Positions 19,973 through 27,645 are shown, numbered from the stretch's first letter. The stretch is DNA of 64,000 nt from Pseudomonadota bacterium (GCA_018242505.1 JAFEBU010000010.1:1-64000); one strand, 5' to 3'. Made by a program: numbers and translations. Notes: generated by a model from the sequence alone, not told the origin.

Positions 19973-21056
19973 CGAGCACCGATAGATTTCTCCTAGGCCC
20001 AGGGCCAGATCCTCTTTTGTAGAGGTTCTGCATCTTTCGGGCAAAGGCTTTACTGATCGCTTGTGCCTCTGCATCGGGCAAGGGCATGGGCGTCTGAACG
20101 GTTGAATGCAAGGGGTCAGGACCGTCCGGTCGGTTCAGCGGCGTGGGCGCAACTGGGTATCCCATGTTCGCCAGGTCCCGCGTTGTCGTGAAGCTGATCA
20201 TCGCATTGGGGTATTGCGCATACTTCGCGAGCTGATCCAGCGTCATGTTAGGCGCCGACGTGACCGAGAAGCCGGTCATGGGTTCATAACCGGTGACGAC
20301 GCCAACGCCCTGCTGGAGATTCGCTGGCGCCGCCAACCCGCCACGCAGCACATATTGATTGCCGCAGTTGGGAGGGGTGCACGAGTCGTCACCGAGTTCG
20401 GAGGGATAGAACAGCACCGCCGCGCCGCTCGCGAGGGCTGCCAGGAGAGGGCCCACTCCCATTGCCGCCACCGCTTCCGCGGCGGGCACGGCAGCCGACC
20501 GGATCGCTGCGCCAACCGGGCCGAGAAAGGCCAGTGACTCTCCGGAGCTGGCGTCGTTGTGGCCATCGGCTGGCATCGAAGCCGATCCAGACACCGGCAT
20601 CGACATCGATGGTCGCGGCAGGCCAGCCCGCGCGAAGATGTCGTACGGATCAACTGGTTGTGCCGGAGGTTCGCCGACGCGCCGAGAGATCGCTCGCGGG
20701 CCGGTCGTCGGCGGCTGGAGTAGGGGTGAAAAGCCGGTCGGTATGAGACCGGGGTTGACCGACGGCCCATTGGCGTTCGAAGGCAAGCCAGGGCCGCCGA
20801 ACAGCATCTCCTGCGGGTCTAATGTGGGCTGCAGACTCGGGTCGGGGGTGGCTGTCGGTGAGGTGTAGCCCATCGCGATGAGGGAGCGGGCGAGGCTGGG
20901 CGGGCCAGCGTCCATAGCGGCGATCGAGTTGGCGAGGCTGGGGCAATTGGGAGTCGGCGGCACGCCCCACGGCATGAAGAGGCCGCCCCCGTACATCCGC
21001 GCCAGGAAGGCTTCGGGACCGAGGTTGGACGGGAAGCTGTCGATCGGATCGGACAT
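19962..21056 (-). CDS. Polymorphic effector C: shortened module with RGG-type tip
   Basis: A 364-residue protein starting MSDPIDSFPSNLGPEAFLARM. The module is shorter and more diverged, with one LFGGPGLP repeat and the linker DPYDIFARAGLPRP. An alanine-rich segment (about 190-220) is followed by a tip with QYVLRGGLAAPANLQQGVG, GFSVTSAPNMTLDQLAKYA, ISFTTTRDLANMG and a PDAEAQAISKAF end. The order RGG, then GFSVxSAP, then ISxTT is one I recall from uncharacterised toxin tips and loosely resembles ADP-ribosyltransferase motif order; this is speculative. Its partner gene overlaps the end. Confidence 0.72.
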   Translation of the reverse strand: MSDPIDSFPSNLGPEAFLARMYGGGLFMPWGVPPTPNCPSLANSIAAMDAGPPSLARSLIAMGYTSPTATPDPSLQPTLDPQEMLFGGPGLPSNANGPSVNPGLIPTGFSPLLQPPTTGPRAISRRVGEPPAQPVDPYDIFARAGLPRPSMSMPVSGSASMPADGHNDASSGESLAFLGPVGAAIRSAAVPAAEAVAAMGVGPLLAALASGAAVLFYPSELGDDSCTPPNCGNQYVLRGGLAAPANLQQGVGVVTGYEPMTGFSVTSAPNMTLDQLAKYAQYPNAMISFTTTRDLANMGYPVAPTPLNRPDGPDPLHSTVQTPMPLPDAEAQAISKAFARKMQNLYKRGSGPGPRRNLSVLDEP

Positions 21057-21207
21057 GGCGCGCGACTCTCCATCTGGCCCCTGACGGGCGGTGAAGTTCG
21101 TCGCTGGTCCCCGCGCCGCTCCGATCGGAACGACGCAACGATGTCGGCTAACGAGTCTTGTCTAGGCGACACCCTCGCTCATGGCAATTGAGGACGTTCG
21201 AAGAACG
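21057..21207 (-). repeat. Effector leader repeat, copy C
   Basis: Leader copy before effector C. It keeps the GCGGTGAAGTTCG and ATGTCGGCTAACGAG blocks, with a shortened palindrome (CGCTCCGATCGGAACG on the plus strand). It ends at the effector start codon. Confidence 0.75.
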
Positions 21208-21281
21208 GCGTCAGATGCAGGGCCCGCTATCGCCACGGCGGATCGACGGTCATGACAGACCGCATCGAATCAAACTCAACA

Positions 21282-21304
21282 GTTATACAATCCATGATTG
21301 CTAG
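21282..21304. promoter_or_regulatory. Island element, copy 6 (degenerate)
   Basis: TTATACAATCCATGATTGCTAG matches the TACAAT...TTGCT element; the downstream ATGATC dyad is decayed. It lies about 70 bp before the metallopeptidase start and may drive it. Confidence 0.35.
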
Positions 21305-21359
21305 TGTTTCGCGTTCACACGTGATTTCATGCGATCTTCTTTGACCACCTGACCCGTCC

Positions 21360-22454
21360 ATGACCTTCAGAAAGCCAAAGCCGACAGCCCTGCGAAGCAG
21401 CGACGATCGCCCTGTGTCGCTCGGATTTTTGCTGAGGTTACTCGGGCAAACGAGTGTGGTCCTCGCGATCTTCCTTGGGAGCGTCGCTCCGACCATGGCC
21501 AGGCAACGATCGTGTGGTGAAGCTGGTTCGCTTCGATCCGGCATCGACGCAACGACGTCGGCGATCGAGATCACAAACCGCAGATCTACGCCCTCGACCA
21601 TTGAGTGGATAGATCGATCGGGCGCGACCACGCATCATCTCACACTGGCACCTGGCGAGAACAAGCTGCTTCAAACCTACCGAACCCATGCCTGGATCAG
21701 CCGGGATGCCCGCCGGCGCTGTCTGTCCAGCTTCGTTTCGGAGGAAAAGGTCGAAGCGTGGGAACTCACGGAAGACAGCGACGACTACGAGCGAAGGGCC
21801 GTTCGCGGCTTTCCGGTTTACGTTGCGCCGGAATTCAGGAGCCACGACGGCACGCTCGTGCAGCAGTGTCTGCAGGTGCTCGAAGCGGAGGTGAGGCGAC
21901 TTGAACAGGTCATTCCTCCGGCGGCATGGGAAAGGATCTCGAAGGTGCCGATTTGGCTGGAATATGGGGCCGACGGATCTCACGTGGGAGCCTATTCGCC
22001 GTCCGGGGAGGCGCCGGTCGCCGATGGCACTGGTTCGGCGCAGGCAGGATCGATCCAATTCACCAGTTCTCTGGCGCACATGGTCGGTCAGTCATTGAAC
22101 CCGCTCATGCACGAACTGGCGCATGCGTATCATGATCTGGTGTTGTCTTTCGCCTATCCGCCGATTCTGGTGGCCTATGAGCGTGCCCAGGCGAGCGGAC
22201 GCTACAATGCCGTACGGGATTTCCGGGGACGCCCGGAACGCCCTTACGCAATGACCAACCAGATCGAATTCTTTGCCGAGCTGAGCGTGGCCTACTTCGG
22301 GGAAAACCATTCTTTCCCGTTTACACGGGATGATCTGAGGGAGTTCGATCCCGTCAGCTATCAAACGATCGCGAATGCCTGGGAGCGTCCTGTCGATGCG
22401 ACGCCGAGACGGCTTTCCGAGTTTGGAGGTTGGCAGTCAGGGGCTCCGAAATGA
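21360..22454 (+). CDS. Secreted VHL-domain/zinc metallopeptidase fusion
   Basis: A 364-residue protein. A basic start and hydrophobic stretch (about residues 20-47, ending APTMARQ) suggest a signal peptide or anchor. Residues 55-125 resemble the VHL beta domain: AIEITNRRSTPSTIEWIDRSG, LAPGENKLLQTYRTHAWI. The rest is a gluzincin-like peptidase with HELAH at 251-255 as the HExxH zinc/catalytic motif and EFFAE (303-307) offering the third ligand. It runs opposite to the effectors. It could be a protease effector, a processing enzyme or a defence enzyme. The 3' third is duplicated at 12560-12873. Confidence 0.75.
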   Translation: MTFRKPKPTALRSSDDRPVSLGFLLRLLGQTSVVLAIFLGSVAPTMARQRSCGEAGSLRSGIDATTSAIEITNRRSTPSTIEWIDRSGATTHHLTLAPGENKLLQTYRTHAWISRDARRRCLSSFVSEEKVEAWELTEDSDDYERRAVRGFPVYVAPEFRSHDGTLVQQCLQVLEAEVRRLEQVIPPAAWERISKVPIWLEYGADGSHVGAYSPSGEAPVADGTGSAQAGSIQFTSSLAHMVGQSLNPLMHELAHAYHDLVLSFAYPPILVAYERAQASGRYNAVRDFRGRPERPYAMTNQIEFFAELSVAYFGENHSFPFTRDDLREFDPVSYQTIANAWERPVDATPRRLSEFGGWQSGAPK

Positions 22455-22476
22455 CTCGAACCCGCATTTGAGCGCA

Positions 22477-22506
22477 GCTTGGCAACAGATGATTCCGCTG
22501 CCAAGC
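22477..22506 (+). terminator. Hairpin behind the metallopeptidase
   Basis: GCTTGGCA (22477-22484) and TGCCAAGC (22499-22506) form a perfect 8-bp stem with a 14-base loop, 23 bp after the stop codon. There is no long T tract, so it may be a weak terminator or a message-stabilising end. In the truncated copy near 12830 the second arm is damaged. Confidence 0.5.
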
Positions 22507-22662
22507 AAGTGGGACTGCTTCAAGTTACGAAATTGCCAGGCCTGGGTGGGGGAGCTTCGATCGGAGGTTTCGGACGCGGGGGTACTATGGGGCGTGGCCC
22601 AAAAAATGGTTGTGGGGGTGGCAAGGAGGGAGGCATCGGTAGTGGGGGAAGAGAGCGAGGGC

Positions 22663-23226
22663 TCAGGGAGGCGAAAGTTCTCGTGTCAGCGATGCTTCTC
22701 GAGGAAAGCCAGGCATTGTATCGCTGAGCAAGGCAATTAACAGAGAATCGAGGCTCGGAGTCGGCATCCCCGATTCTATGAGCGCGGGTGAATTGTGGAA
22801 GCCGGGTGTGCTCAGGCGGGCCATTGCCTTGGCGAGGCTAGGCAGGTCCGATAGCAGCAGTGCGTTGGTGTCCGCCGGCAAGCCCGGGCCGCCGAACAGC
22901 ATCTCCCGCGGATTGATCGTGGGGGCCAGGCTCGGATCGAAGCCCTGCGCCGTTGCGCTGGCTTCCAGGAGGGCCGGCGACCCGTAGAAGCCTGGCGGCC
23001 TGGGATCAGCCGCGGCCAATGCGTCCAGCATGGCGGGCGATTTGTGCAAACCGGGCGTGTCGGAGGCCGGCATCGCGAACAGCGACGGATCGGGCCCCTA
23101 CTGGATGCGCACGTAATCGCTCCAGCTTGGCGAGGACGGTGGCATGGATGGGACGATGCCGTTCAGCAGCGCCAGCAGGCTGTTGACATCGAGGTCGGAC
23201 GGGAAGGTGCCGGACGGATTGGACAT
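22663..23226 (-). pseudogene. Polymorphic effector D, interrupted by a nonsense codon
   Basis: The family start MSNPSGTFPSDLDVNSLLALL is present at 23226, but the conserved Tyr of VR[AT]QYG is changed to a TAG stop (23098-23100), leaving a 42-residue peptide. The rest stays open from Met 23073 (136 residues) with PGLHKSPAML, one LFGGPGLP unit and a short end TMPGFPREASLTRELSPP that lacks a recognisable tip domain. No partner gene follows; the sequence up to the peptidase hairpin is G-rich and non-coding. It is a decaying cassette. Confidence 0.8.
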
Positions 23227-23379
23227 GGCGTGCGAATCTCCATCTGGCCCCTGACGGGCGGTGAAGTTCGCCGCTGGTCCCCGCGCCGCTCCGATTCGGA
23301 GCGACGCAACGATGTCGGCTAACGAGTCCGGTTTAGGCAGCGCCCTCGTTCATGGCAATTGAGGACATTCGAGGAACGA
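23227..23379 (-). repeat. Effector leader repeat, copy D
   Basis: Leader copy in front of the broken effector D, with an intact CGCTCCGATTCGGAGCG palindrome, ending at the ATG at 23226. Confidence 0.8.
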
Positions 23380-23508
23380 CTTCAGACAATCCGGCGTCGG
23401 GAGGCCGTATTGCGAATCACACGGGGCCTATCGCAGTTATCGTAGATGAACTCGAAGTCGAGGTCTTTGCCCAAGCTTCGCTGGCTAACGCCAGGTTGAA
23501 CAGACACC

Positions 23509-23856
23509 TTAAGTCGCTGAACGCTTCGGTCCGAGGACCTGGTGAAAGATCCCGACACAATCTGCGCAAATGTATGCATTCGGCCCAGCCCCGAGCTCCG
23601 CTTCCGACGCGGAGCGACCGCAGAAAGAGCATGAAGCCGACGATGCCGGCGGATCGTCGACACCAAGCATCTCGCCGATTGCGATATAGACCAGACCGAG
23701 CGCGTCCAGCGAGCGTGCCTCGTTACCTTCGGCGCGATAATGAGAATATGCATCGAAACCAGCTTTGATGGCGGCGTCGTAGTCCTTCCGCTTCATGGCT
23801 TTTGCGAAAACGTCGCCTGCGGCGTCGAACGCGTCGCGCTTTTGGTCGCCATTCAT
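23509..23856 (-). CDS. Small ClpX-type zinc-finger protein, partner of effector E
   Basis: A 115-residue protein. The N-terminal half is alpha-helical (AFDAAGDVFAKAMKRKDYDA, GFDAYSHYRAEGNEARSLDALGL). The C-terminal half is a C4 zinc finger CSFCGR..GAGPNAYICADC, the pattern of the ClpX N-terminal zinc domain, followed by VGIFHQVLGP. It starts 35 bp behind effector E on the same strand, so it is placed as its partner or immunity protein. A frameshifted copy lies at 10503-10849 beside a remnant of the same effector end, so the pair moved together. ClpX-type fingers bind adaptors or substrates; that role here is unproven. Confidence 0.7.
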   Translation of the reverse strand: MNGDQKRDAFDAAGDVFAKAMKRKDYDAAIKAGFDAYSHYRAEGNEARSLDALGLVYIAIGEMLGVDDPPASSASCSFCGRSASEAELGAGPNAYICADCVGIFHQVLGPKRSAT

Positions 23857-23890
23857 CGGATCCTTCCTTCCCGTTCGTTGCGGCAGATAC

Positions 23891-24589
23891 TTAGGTCTGC
23901 TTCCCCCAGAAACCAGGGGCGAAGATCATTGGAACGCCCAGGGTGCTGCACTTGTGATAGGCGCGTATGCAATCAATCCTTGGTCTGCCGACAGCCATAC
24001 AGGCGTCAAGCCCGGCGCGACATGATTGCGCTACTGTAGCGTATTGTTGTCTGGACGAATCGAACATACCAGGAGAGACCAGACTCGGATCGAGGCTCGG
24101 TGTCGGCGTGCCGGATCCCATGAGCGCGGGCGATTTGTAGAAGCCCGGCGGCGTGCTCAGACGGGCCATGGACTGCGCAAGACTGGGCAGGTTCGACGGC
24201 AGTGGCACGTTGGTGTCCGCCGGCAAGCACGGGCCGCCGAACAGCATCTCCTGCGGACCGATCGTGGGGATCGGGCTCGGATCGAAGCCCTGCGCCGTTG
24301 TGCTCGCCGCCAGGAGCGCGGGCGACCGGTAGAAGCCCGGCGGCCTGGGATCAGCCGCGGCCAGTGAGTCCAGCACGGCGGGAGACTTGTGGAAGCCGGG
24401 CGTGTCGGAGGCCGGCATCGCGAACAGCGACGGATCGGCCCCATACTGGGCGCGCACGTAATCGCTCCAGCTTGGCGAGGGCGGTGGCCTTGGCGAGGAC
24501 GGTGGCATGGATGGCACGATGCCGTTCAGCAGCGCCAGCAGGCGGTTGACATCGAGGTCGGACGGGAAGGTGTCGGTCGGATTGGACAT
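23891..24589 (-). CDS. Polymorphic effector E: family module with short cysteine-rich tip
   Basis: A 232-residue protein, the shortest intact member. It starts MSNPTDTFPSDLDVNRLLALL, has a small proline insertion (SSPRPPPSPSWSDYV), the PGFHKSPAVL/PGFYRSPALL units and one LFGGPCLP unit. The tip is only about 55 residues: YATVAQSCRAGLDACMAVG, RIDCIRAYHKCSTLG, FAPGFWGKQT, with four cysteines that could form two disulfides or bind metal. The longer frame to 24673 would run through the leader repeat; ATG 24589 aligns with its relatives. A ClpX-type zinc-finger gene follows. Activity unknown. Confidence 0.7.
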   Translation of the reverse strand: MSNPTDTFPSDLDVNRLLALLNGIVPSMPPSSPRPPPSPSWSDYVRAQYGADPSLFAMPASDTPGFHKSPAVLDSLAAADPRPPGFYRSPALLAASTTAQGFDPSPIPTIGPQEMLFGGPCLPADTNVPLPSNLPSLAQSMARLSTPPGFYKSPALMGSGTPTPSLDPSLVSPGMFDSSRQQYATVAQSCRAGLDACMAVGRPRIDCIRAYHKCSTLGVPMIFAPGFWGKQT

Positions 24590-24742
24590 GGCGCGCGACT
24601 CTCCATCTGGCCCCTGACGGGCGGTGAAGTTTCGCCGCTGGTCCCCGCGCCGCTCCGATTCGGAGCGACGCAACGATGTCGGCTGACGAATCCGGTCTAG
24701 GCGACGCCCTCGCTCATGGCAATTGAGGACATTCGTCGAACG
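24590..24742 (-). repeat. Effector leader repeat, copy E (island right edge)
   Basis: Leader copy before effector E. Its upstream end (CATGGCAATTGAGGACATTCG on the plus strand) stops about 15 bp before the end of the CaiB-like gene, marking the right edge of the island. Confidence 0.8.
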
Positions 24743-24760
24743 GCTGTGGGTCGCTCCTGG

Positions 24761-25879
24761 CTACACCTTCCCGTTATGCTCGCCGATCCTGGGCGCCGTC
24801 TCGGCGCCGCCGGCGCGTTCGCCGTCGAGGCTGAGCGGCAGGCCGTGGAAGAGGGCGGGGCTCTCGGGATAGGGCGCGCCGAACAGGCCGAGGGCCGCGG
24901 TCTGCGCCAGCTCCAGCACCTGCGGCACCGTGTTCAGCGGCCCATTGGGCACGCCCAGCGCATCGAGCTTGGCCGACCAGTGGGCGCGGCTTTCGGTCTT
25001 CATGATGTCGGCGATCATGCCCAGCAGCAGCTCGCGTCGTTCGAGGCGATCGACATTGGTCTTGAAGCGCGGCTCGTCGGGCCATTCCGGATGGCCCAGC
25101 GCCTCGGCGAACTTGCGCCACAGGCGGTCGTTGCCGGGGCAGATCATCAAGGGCCCGTCGCTGCACTCGAACGCCTGATAGGGCGTGAGCGTGGGGTGGC
25201 CGGTGCCCTGGCGCGGCGGCATGCGGCCGGTGACGGAATACTGCGCCACGTGGTTCGACGCCCACATCAGTCCCGATTCGAAGAGCGACGTCGTGACGAG
25301 GCTGCCGTCGCCGGTCGCGGTGCGCCTGGCGAGCGCGGCGAGAACGCCGATCGCGGTCCACATGCCGGTCGAGAGATCGATGATCGACACGCCGACGCGC
25401 GCCTCGGGTCCCGAGGGATCGCCGTTCAACGAGATCAGCCCGGCCACCGCCTGGATGATGGGCTCGTAGCCCGGCCGCTCCTTCCAGGGCCCTGCATTCC
25501 CGAAGGCGCTGAGGTCGGCATAGATCAATCTGGGGAAACGCTTCGTCAGTGTTGGCCCGTCGATGCCGAACTTCGCCGGTACGTCGGCGCGCAAGTTGTG
25601 CACGAACACGTCTGATGCGCCGATGCGTTCGATCAATGCCTCGCGTTGCCGGGCGTCGGCGAGATCGCAGGTGATCGACTTCTTGCCGCGGTTCAGCGCA
25701 ATGAAGCCGGTCGAGGCGCCCTCGACGAAGGGCGGGCCCCATTTGCGCGCATCGTCGCCCTCGGGCCGTTCGATCTTCACCACCTCGGCGCCGAGGAAGG
25801 CCAGGATCTGGCCGCAATAGGGCCCGGCGAGGTTCTGGCCGAACTCGACGACCTTCAGCCCTTCGAGAGGTTTGGTCAT
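24761..25879 (-). CDS. CaiB/BaiF-family CoA transferase
   Basis: A class III CoA transferase of 372 residues, moving CoA between carboxylic acids through an aspartyl intermediate. The start MTKPLEGLKVVEFGQNLAGPYCG and FLGAEVVKIERPEGDD are typical, and the conserved Asp lies in VSIIDLSTGMW (about residue 160). ATG 25879 overlaps the stop of the upstream acyl-CoA dehydrogenase (ATGA), so the two are coupled. With the downstream enzymes it suggests activation and oxidation of an organic acid. Substrate unknown. Confidence 0.93.
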   Translation of the reverse strand: MTKPLEGLKVVEFGQNLAGPYCGQILAFLGAEVVKIERPEGDDARKWGPPFVEGASTGFIALNRGKKSITCDLADARQREALIERIGASDVFVHNLRADVPAKFGIDGPTLTKRFPRLIYADLSAFGNAGPWKERPGYEPIIQAVAGLISLNGDPSGPEARVGVSIIDLSTGMWTAIGVLAALARRTATGDGSLVTTSLFESGLMWASNHVAQYSVTGRMPPRQGTGHPTLTPYQAFECSDGPLMICPGNDRLWRKFAEALGHPEWPDEPRFKTNVDRLERRELLLGMIADIMKTESRAHWSAKLDALGVPNGPLNTVPQVLELAQTAALGLFGAPYPESPALFHGLPLSLDGERAGGAETAPRIGEHNGKV

Positions 25880-27042
25880 CGGAGATTGCTGCCCAGGATC
25901 TCGCGCGCGATCACCATGCGCTGCACTTCGCTCGGGCCTTCGCCGACGCGGCGGATGCGCATCTCGCGATACCAGCGTTCGAGCGGCAGGTCCTTGGTCA
26001 TGCCCATGCCGCCGTGGATCTGCATGGCGCGGTCGACCACGCGGCCGCCGCCCTCGGAGGCGGTAAGCTTGGCGATCGCGGCCTCGGTGCGGAAGGGCAG
26101 CCCGCGCCGCGCCTTCTCCGCCGCCTCCAGGGTGAAGTGCCTGGCCGTCCTGATATCGATCTCGTTGTCGACCAGCATCCATTGAACGGCCTGGCGGTTG
26201 GCGAGCTTCTCGCCGAAGGTGGTGCGCATCTTGGCCCATTCGATCGCCATCTCGTGGGCGGCGATGGCGACGCCGATGCAGCCCGCGGCGTAGGGAATGC
26301 GCTGGCGCGTCAGCCGGTCGTTGGCGACGGCGAAGCCCTTGTTCACCTCGCCCAGCACCTGGTGGTCCGACACCCAGCAGTCCTTGAACTCGAGCTCGGT
26401 GGCGTAGCTCGACGAGCGCAGCGTGTGGACGACGCGCCGGACGTGGAAGCCCGGCGTATCCGAATCGACGATGAAGCAGGTGATGCCGGCGCGACCCTTG
26501 CTCGCGTCGGTGCGCGCGAACACGATGCCGTACTGCGCGCGGTCCGCGCCGGAGATGAAGATCTTGGCGCCGTTCAGCACCCAGCCATTGTCCTTGCGCT
26601 CGGCCCTGGTCTGGATGGCGCGCGCCGGGTCGCTGCCGCCCGACGGCTCGGTGAGGCCGAAGAACGCCTTCTTCTCGCCGCGCAGCGTCGGATAGAGGTA
26701 GCGCTCCTTCTGGTCGTCGTTGGCCTCGAAGATCTGCGCCAGGCCCGCGCCGCCGAAGGTGCCGTAGCAGGGGACGTACAGGCCGGCGCGATGCTGCGCC
26801 ATCTCGATCGCCAGCAGCACGCGCGTGACGATATCGATGTCGGGCCCGCCGAACTCCTTGGGAATGTCGATGCCGAACAGGCCCATCGCCTTGGTCTTGT
26901 CGGTGAGGCGCTTGAAATCCTCCGCCGGCAGCTCCGAGGCGTCGGGATCGAGCCTGGCCTCGAGCGGGAGGATCTCCTCGCGCACGAAGCGGCGCACCTG
27001 ATCGATCAGCATCTGCTGTTCGGACGATGGTTCGAAATCCAT
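25876..27042 (-). CDS. Acyl-CoA dehydrogenase
   Basis: A 388-residue flavoprotein oxidising acyl-CoA to enoyl-CoA. Visible family motifs are FFGLTEPSGGSDPA (FAD/substrate region, about residue 120), WVLNGAKIFISGAD, and the C-terminal QIHGGMGMTKDLPLERWYREMRI. ATG 27042 begins MDFEPSSEQQMLID; the longer frame is extragenic repeat sequence. It forms an operon with the CoA transferase and probably feeds the enoyl-CoA hydratase. Confidence 0.95.
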   Translation of the reverse strand: MDFEPSSEQQMLIDQVRRFVREEILPLEARLDPDASELPAEDFKRLTDKTKAMGLFGIDIPKEFGGPDIDIVTRVLLAIEMAQHRAGLYVPCYGTFGGAGLAQIFEANDDQKERYLYPTLRGEKKAFFGLTEPSGGSDPARAIQTRAERKDNGWVLNGAKIFISGADRAQYGIVFARTDASKGRAGITCFIVDSDTPGFHVRRVVHTLRSSSYATELEFKDCWVSDHQVLGEVNKGFAVANDRLTRQRIPYAAGCIGVAIAAHEMAIEWAKMRTTFGEKLANRQAVQWMLVDNEIDIRTARHFTLEAAEKARRGLPFRTEAAIAKLTASEGGGRVVDRAMQIHGGMGMTKDLPLERWYREMRIRRVGEGPSEVQRMVIAREILGSNLR

Positions 27043-27059
27043 GGGCGTTTCCTTCAGTA

Positions 27060-27290
27060 TCGTGCGCTTCCCCTTCTCCTGGCCTCTCCCTCCGAAAGGG
27101 GAAGGCGGGAAGGGATTTCTGTCATCCTGAGCGAGGCGACGGATCCGACGCGGGCAACAGGATCGCTGCTCGTTGCGCAAGGTCCTTCGCTGCGCTCAGG
27201 ACGACAAATGCTGCGCTCAGGACGACACAAGAACTCATGTTCCTCGGCCCCGATAGGGGAAGAGGTTGGGAGAGGGGGCGAATACACGCT
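27060..27290. repeat. Extragenic palindromic repeats
   Basis: Two repeat types recur here and elsewhere in the window: a CTCTCCC...GGGAGAG type (27085-27110, 27245-27280) and a GTCATCCTGAGCG...CGCTCAGGACGAC type (27120-27230). They fill gaps between genes and may act as terminators or REP elements. Confidence 0.7.
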
Positions 27291-27292
27291 CA

Positions 27293-27634
27293 TCACGCCG
27301 GGCTCAGCCGCCCCAGCGCGGGTGGCGGGTTCTTGGCATTGTCGGGCGGCAGGCTGCCGTGGTCGGCCTGATGCACCATCAGGAGCTCGAACCAGCGCGA
27401 GCGGTACTGCATGTTCACCTCGACGCGGAACTGGCAGCCCGGCCCTCGTTCCTGGACCTCGCGCAAGAGCTCGCTGCGCAGGCCGAAGGGGGAGCGGGCG
27501 CCCGCCTGGCCGATGTAAAGAACCGTGCCTTTGGCATCGGCGACCTGATAGACGCCGAGCTGGCCCGGCAGGCGTGTGGCCGTCTCGACGGTCAAGGGCT
27601 GCCAGGGCTTGTCGAGGCGCAGCCGGATCGACAT
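27293..27634 (-). CDS. Small protein with GIY-YIG-like core
   Basis: A 113-residue protein: GQLGVYQVADAKGTVLYIGQAGARSPFGLRSEL resembles the GIY-YIG nuclease core (G-V-Y ... Y-I-G, then an Arg), followed by FRVEVNMQYRSRWFELLMVH. It ends PPALGRLSPA and lacks an obvious catalytic Glu/Asn pair at the end. It starts 11 bp after the enoyl-CoA hydratase gene, on the same strand. It matches a conserved alphaproteobacterial hypothetical type, and nuclease activity is uncertain. Confidence 0.65.
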   Translation of the reverse strand: MSIRLRLDKPWQPLTVETATRLPGQLGVYQVADAKGTVLYIGQAGARSPFGLRSELLREVQERGPGCQFRVEVNMQYRSRWFELLMVHQADHGSLPPDNAKNPPPALGRLSPA

Positions 27635-27645
27635 GGCGACGCTCC

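Noticed and set aside
22479..22727. Glycine-rich plus-strand frame after the metallopeptidase
   Set aside because: Low complexity, no ribosome site, overlaps the peptidase hairpin and the end of effector D; composition reflects a G-rich stretch.
10503..24745. Integrative element or prophage
   Set aside because: No integrase, transposase, phage gene, tRNA junction or att-like direct repeat was seen at either edge; the island looks like a recombining gene cluster.
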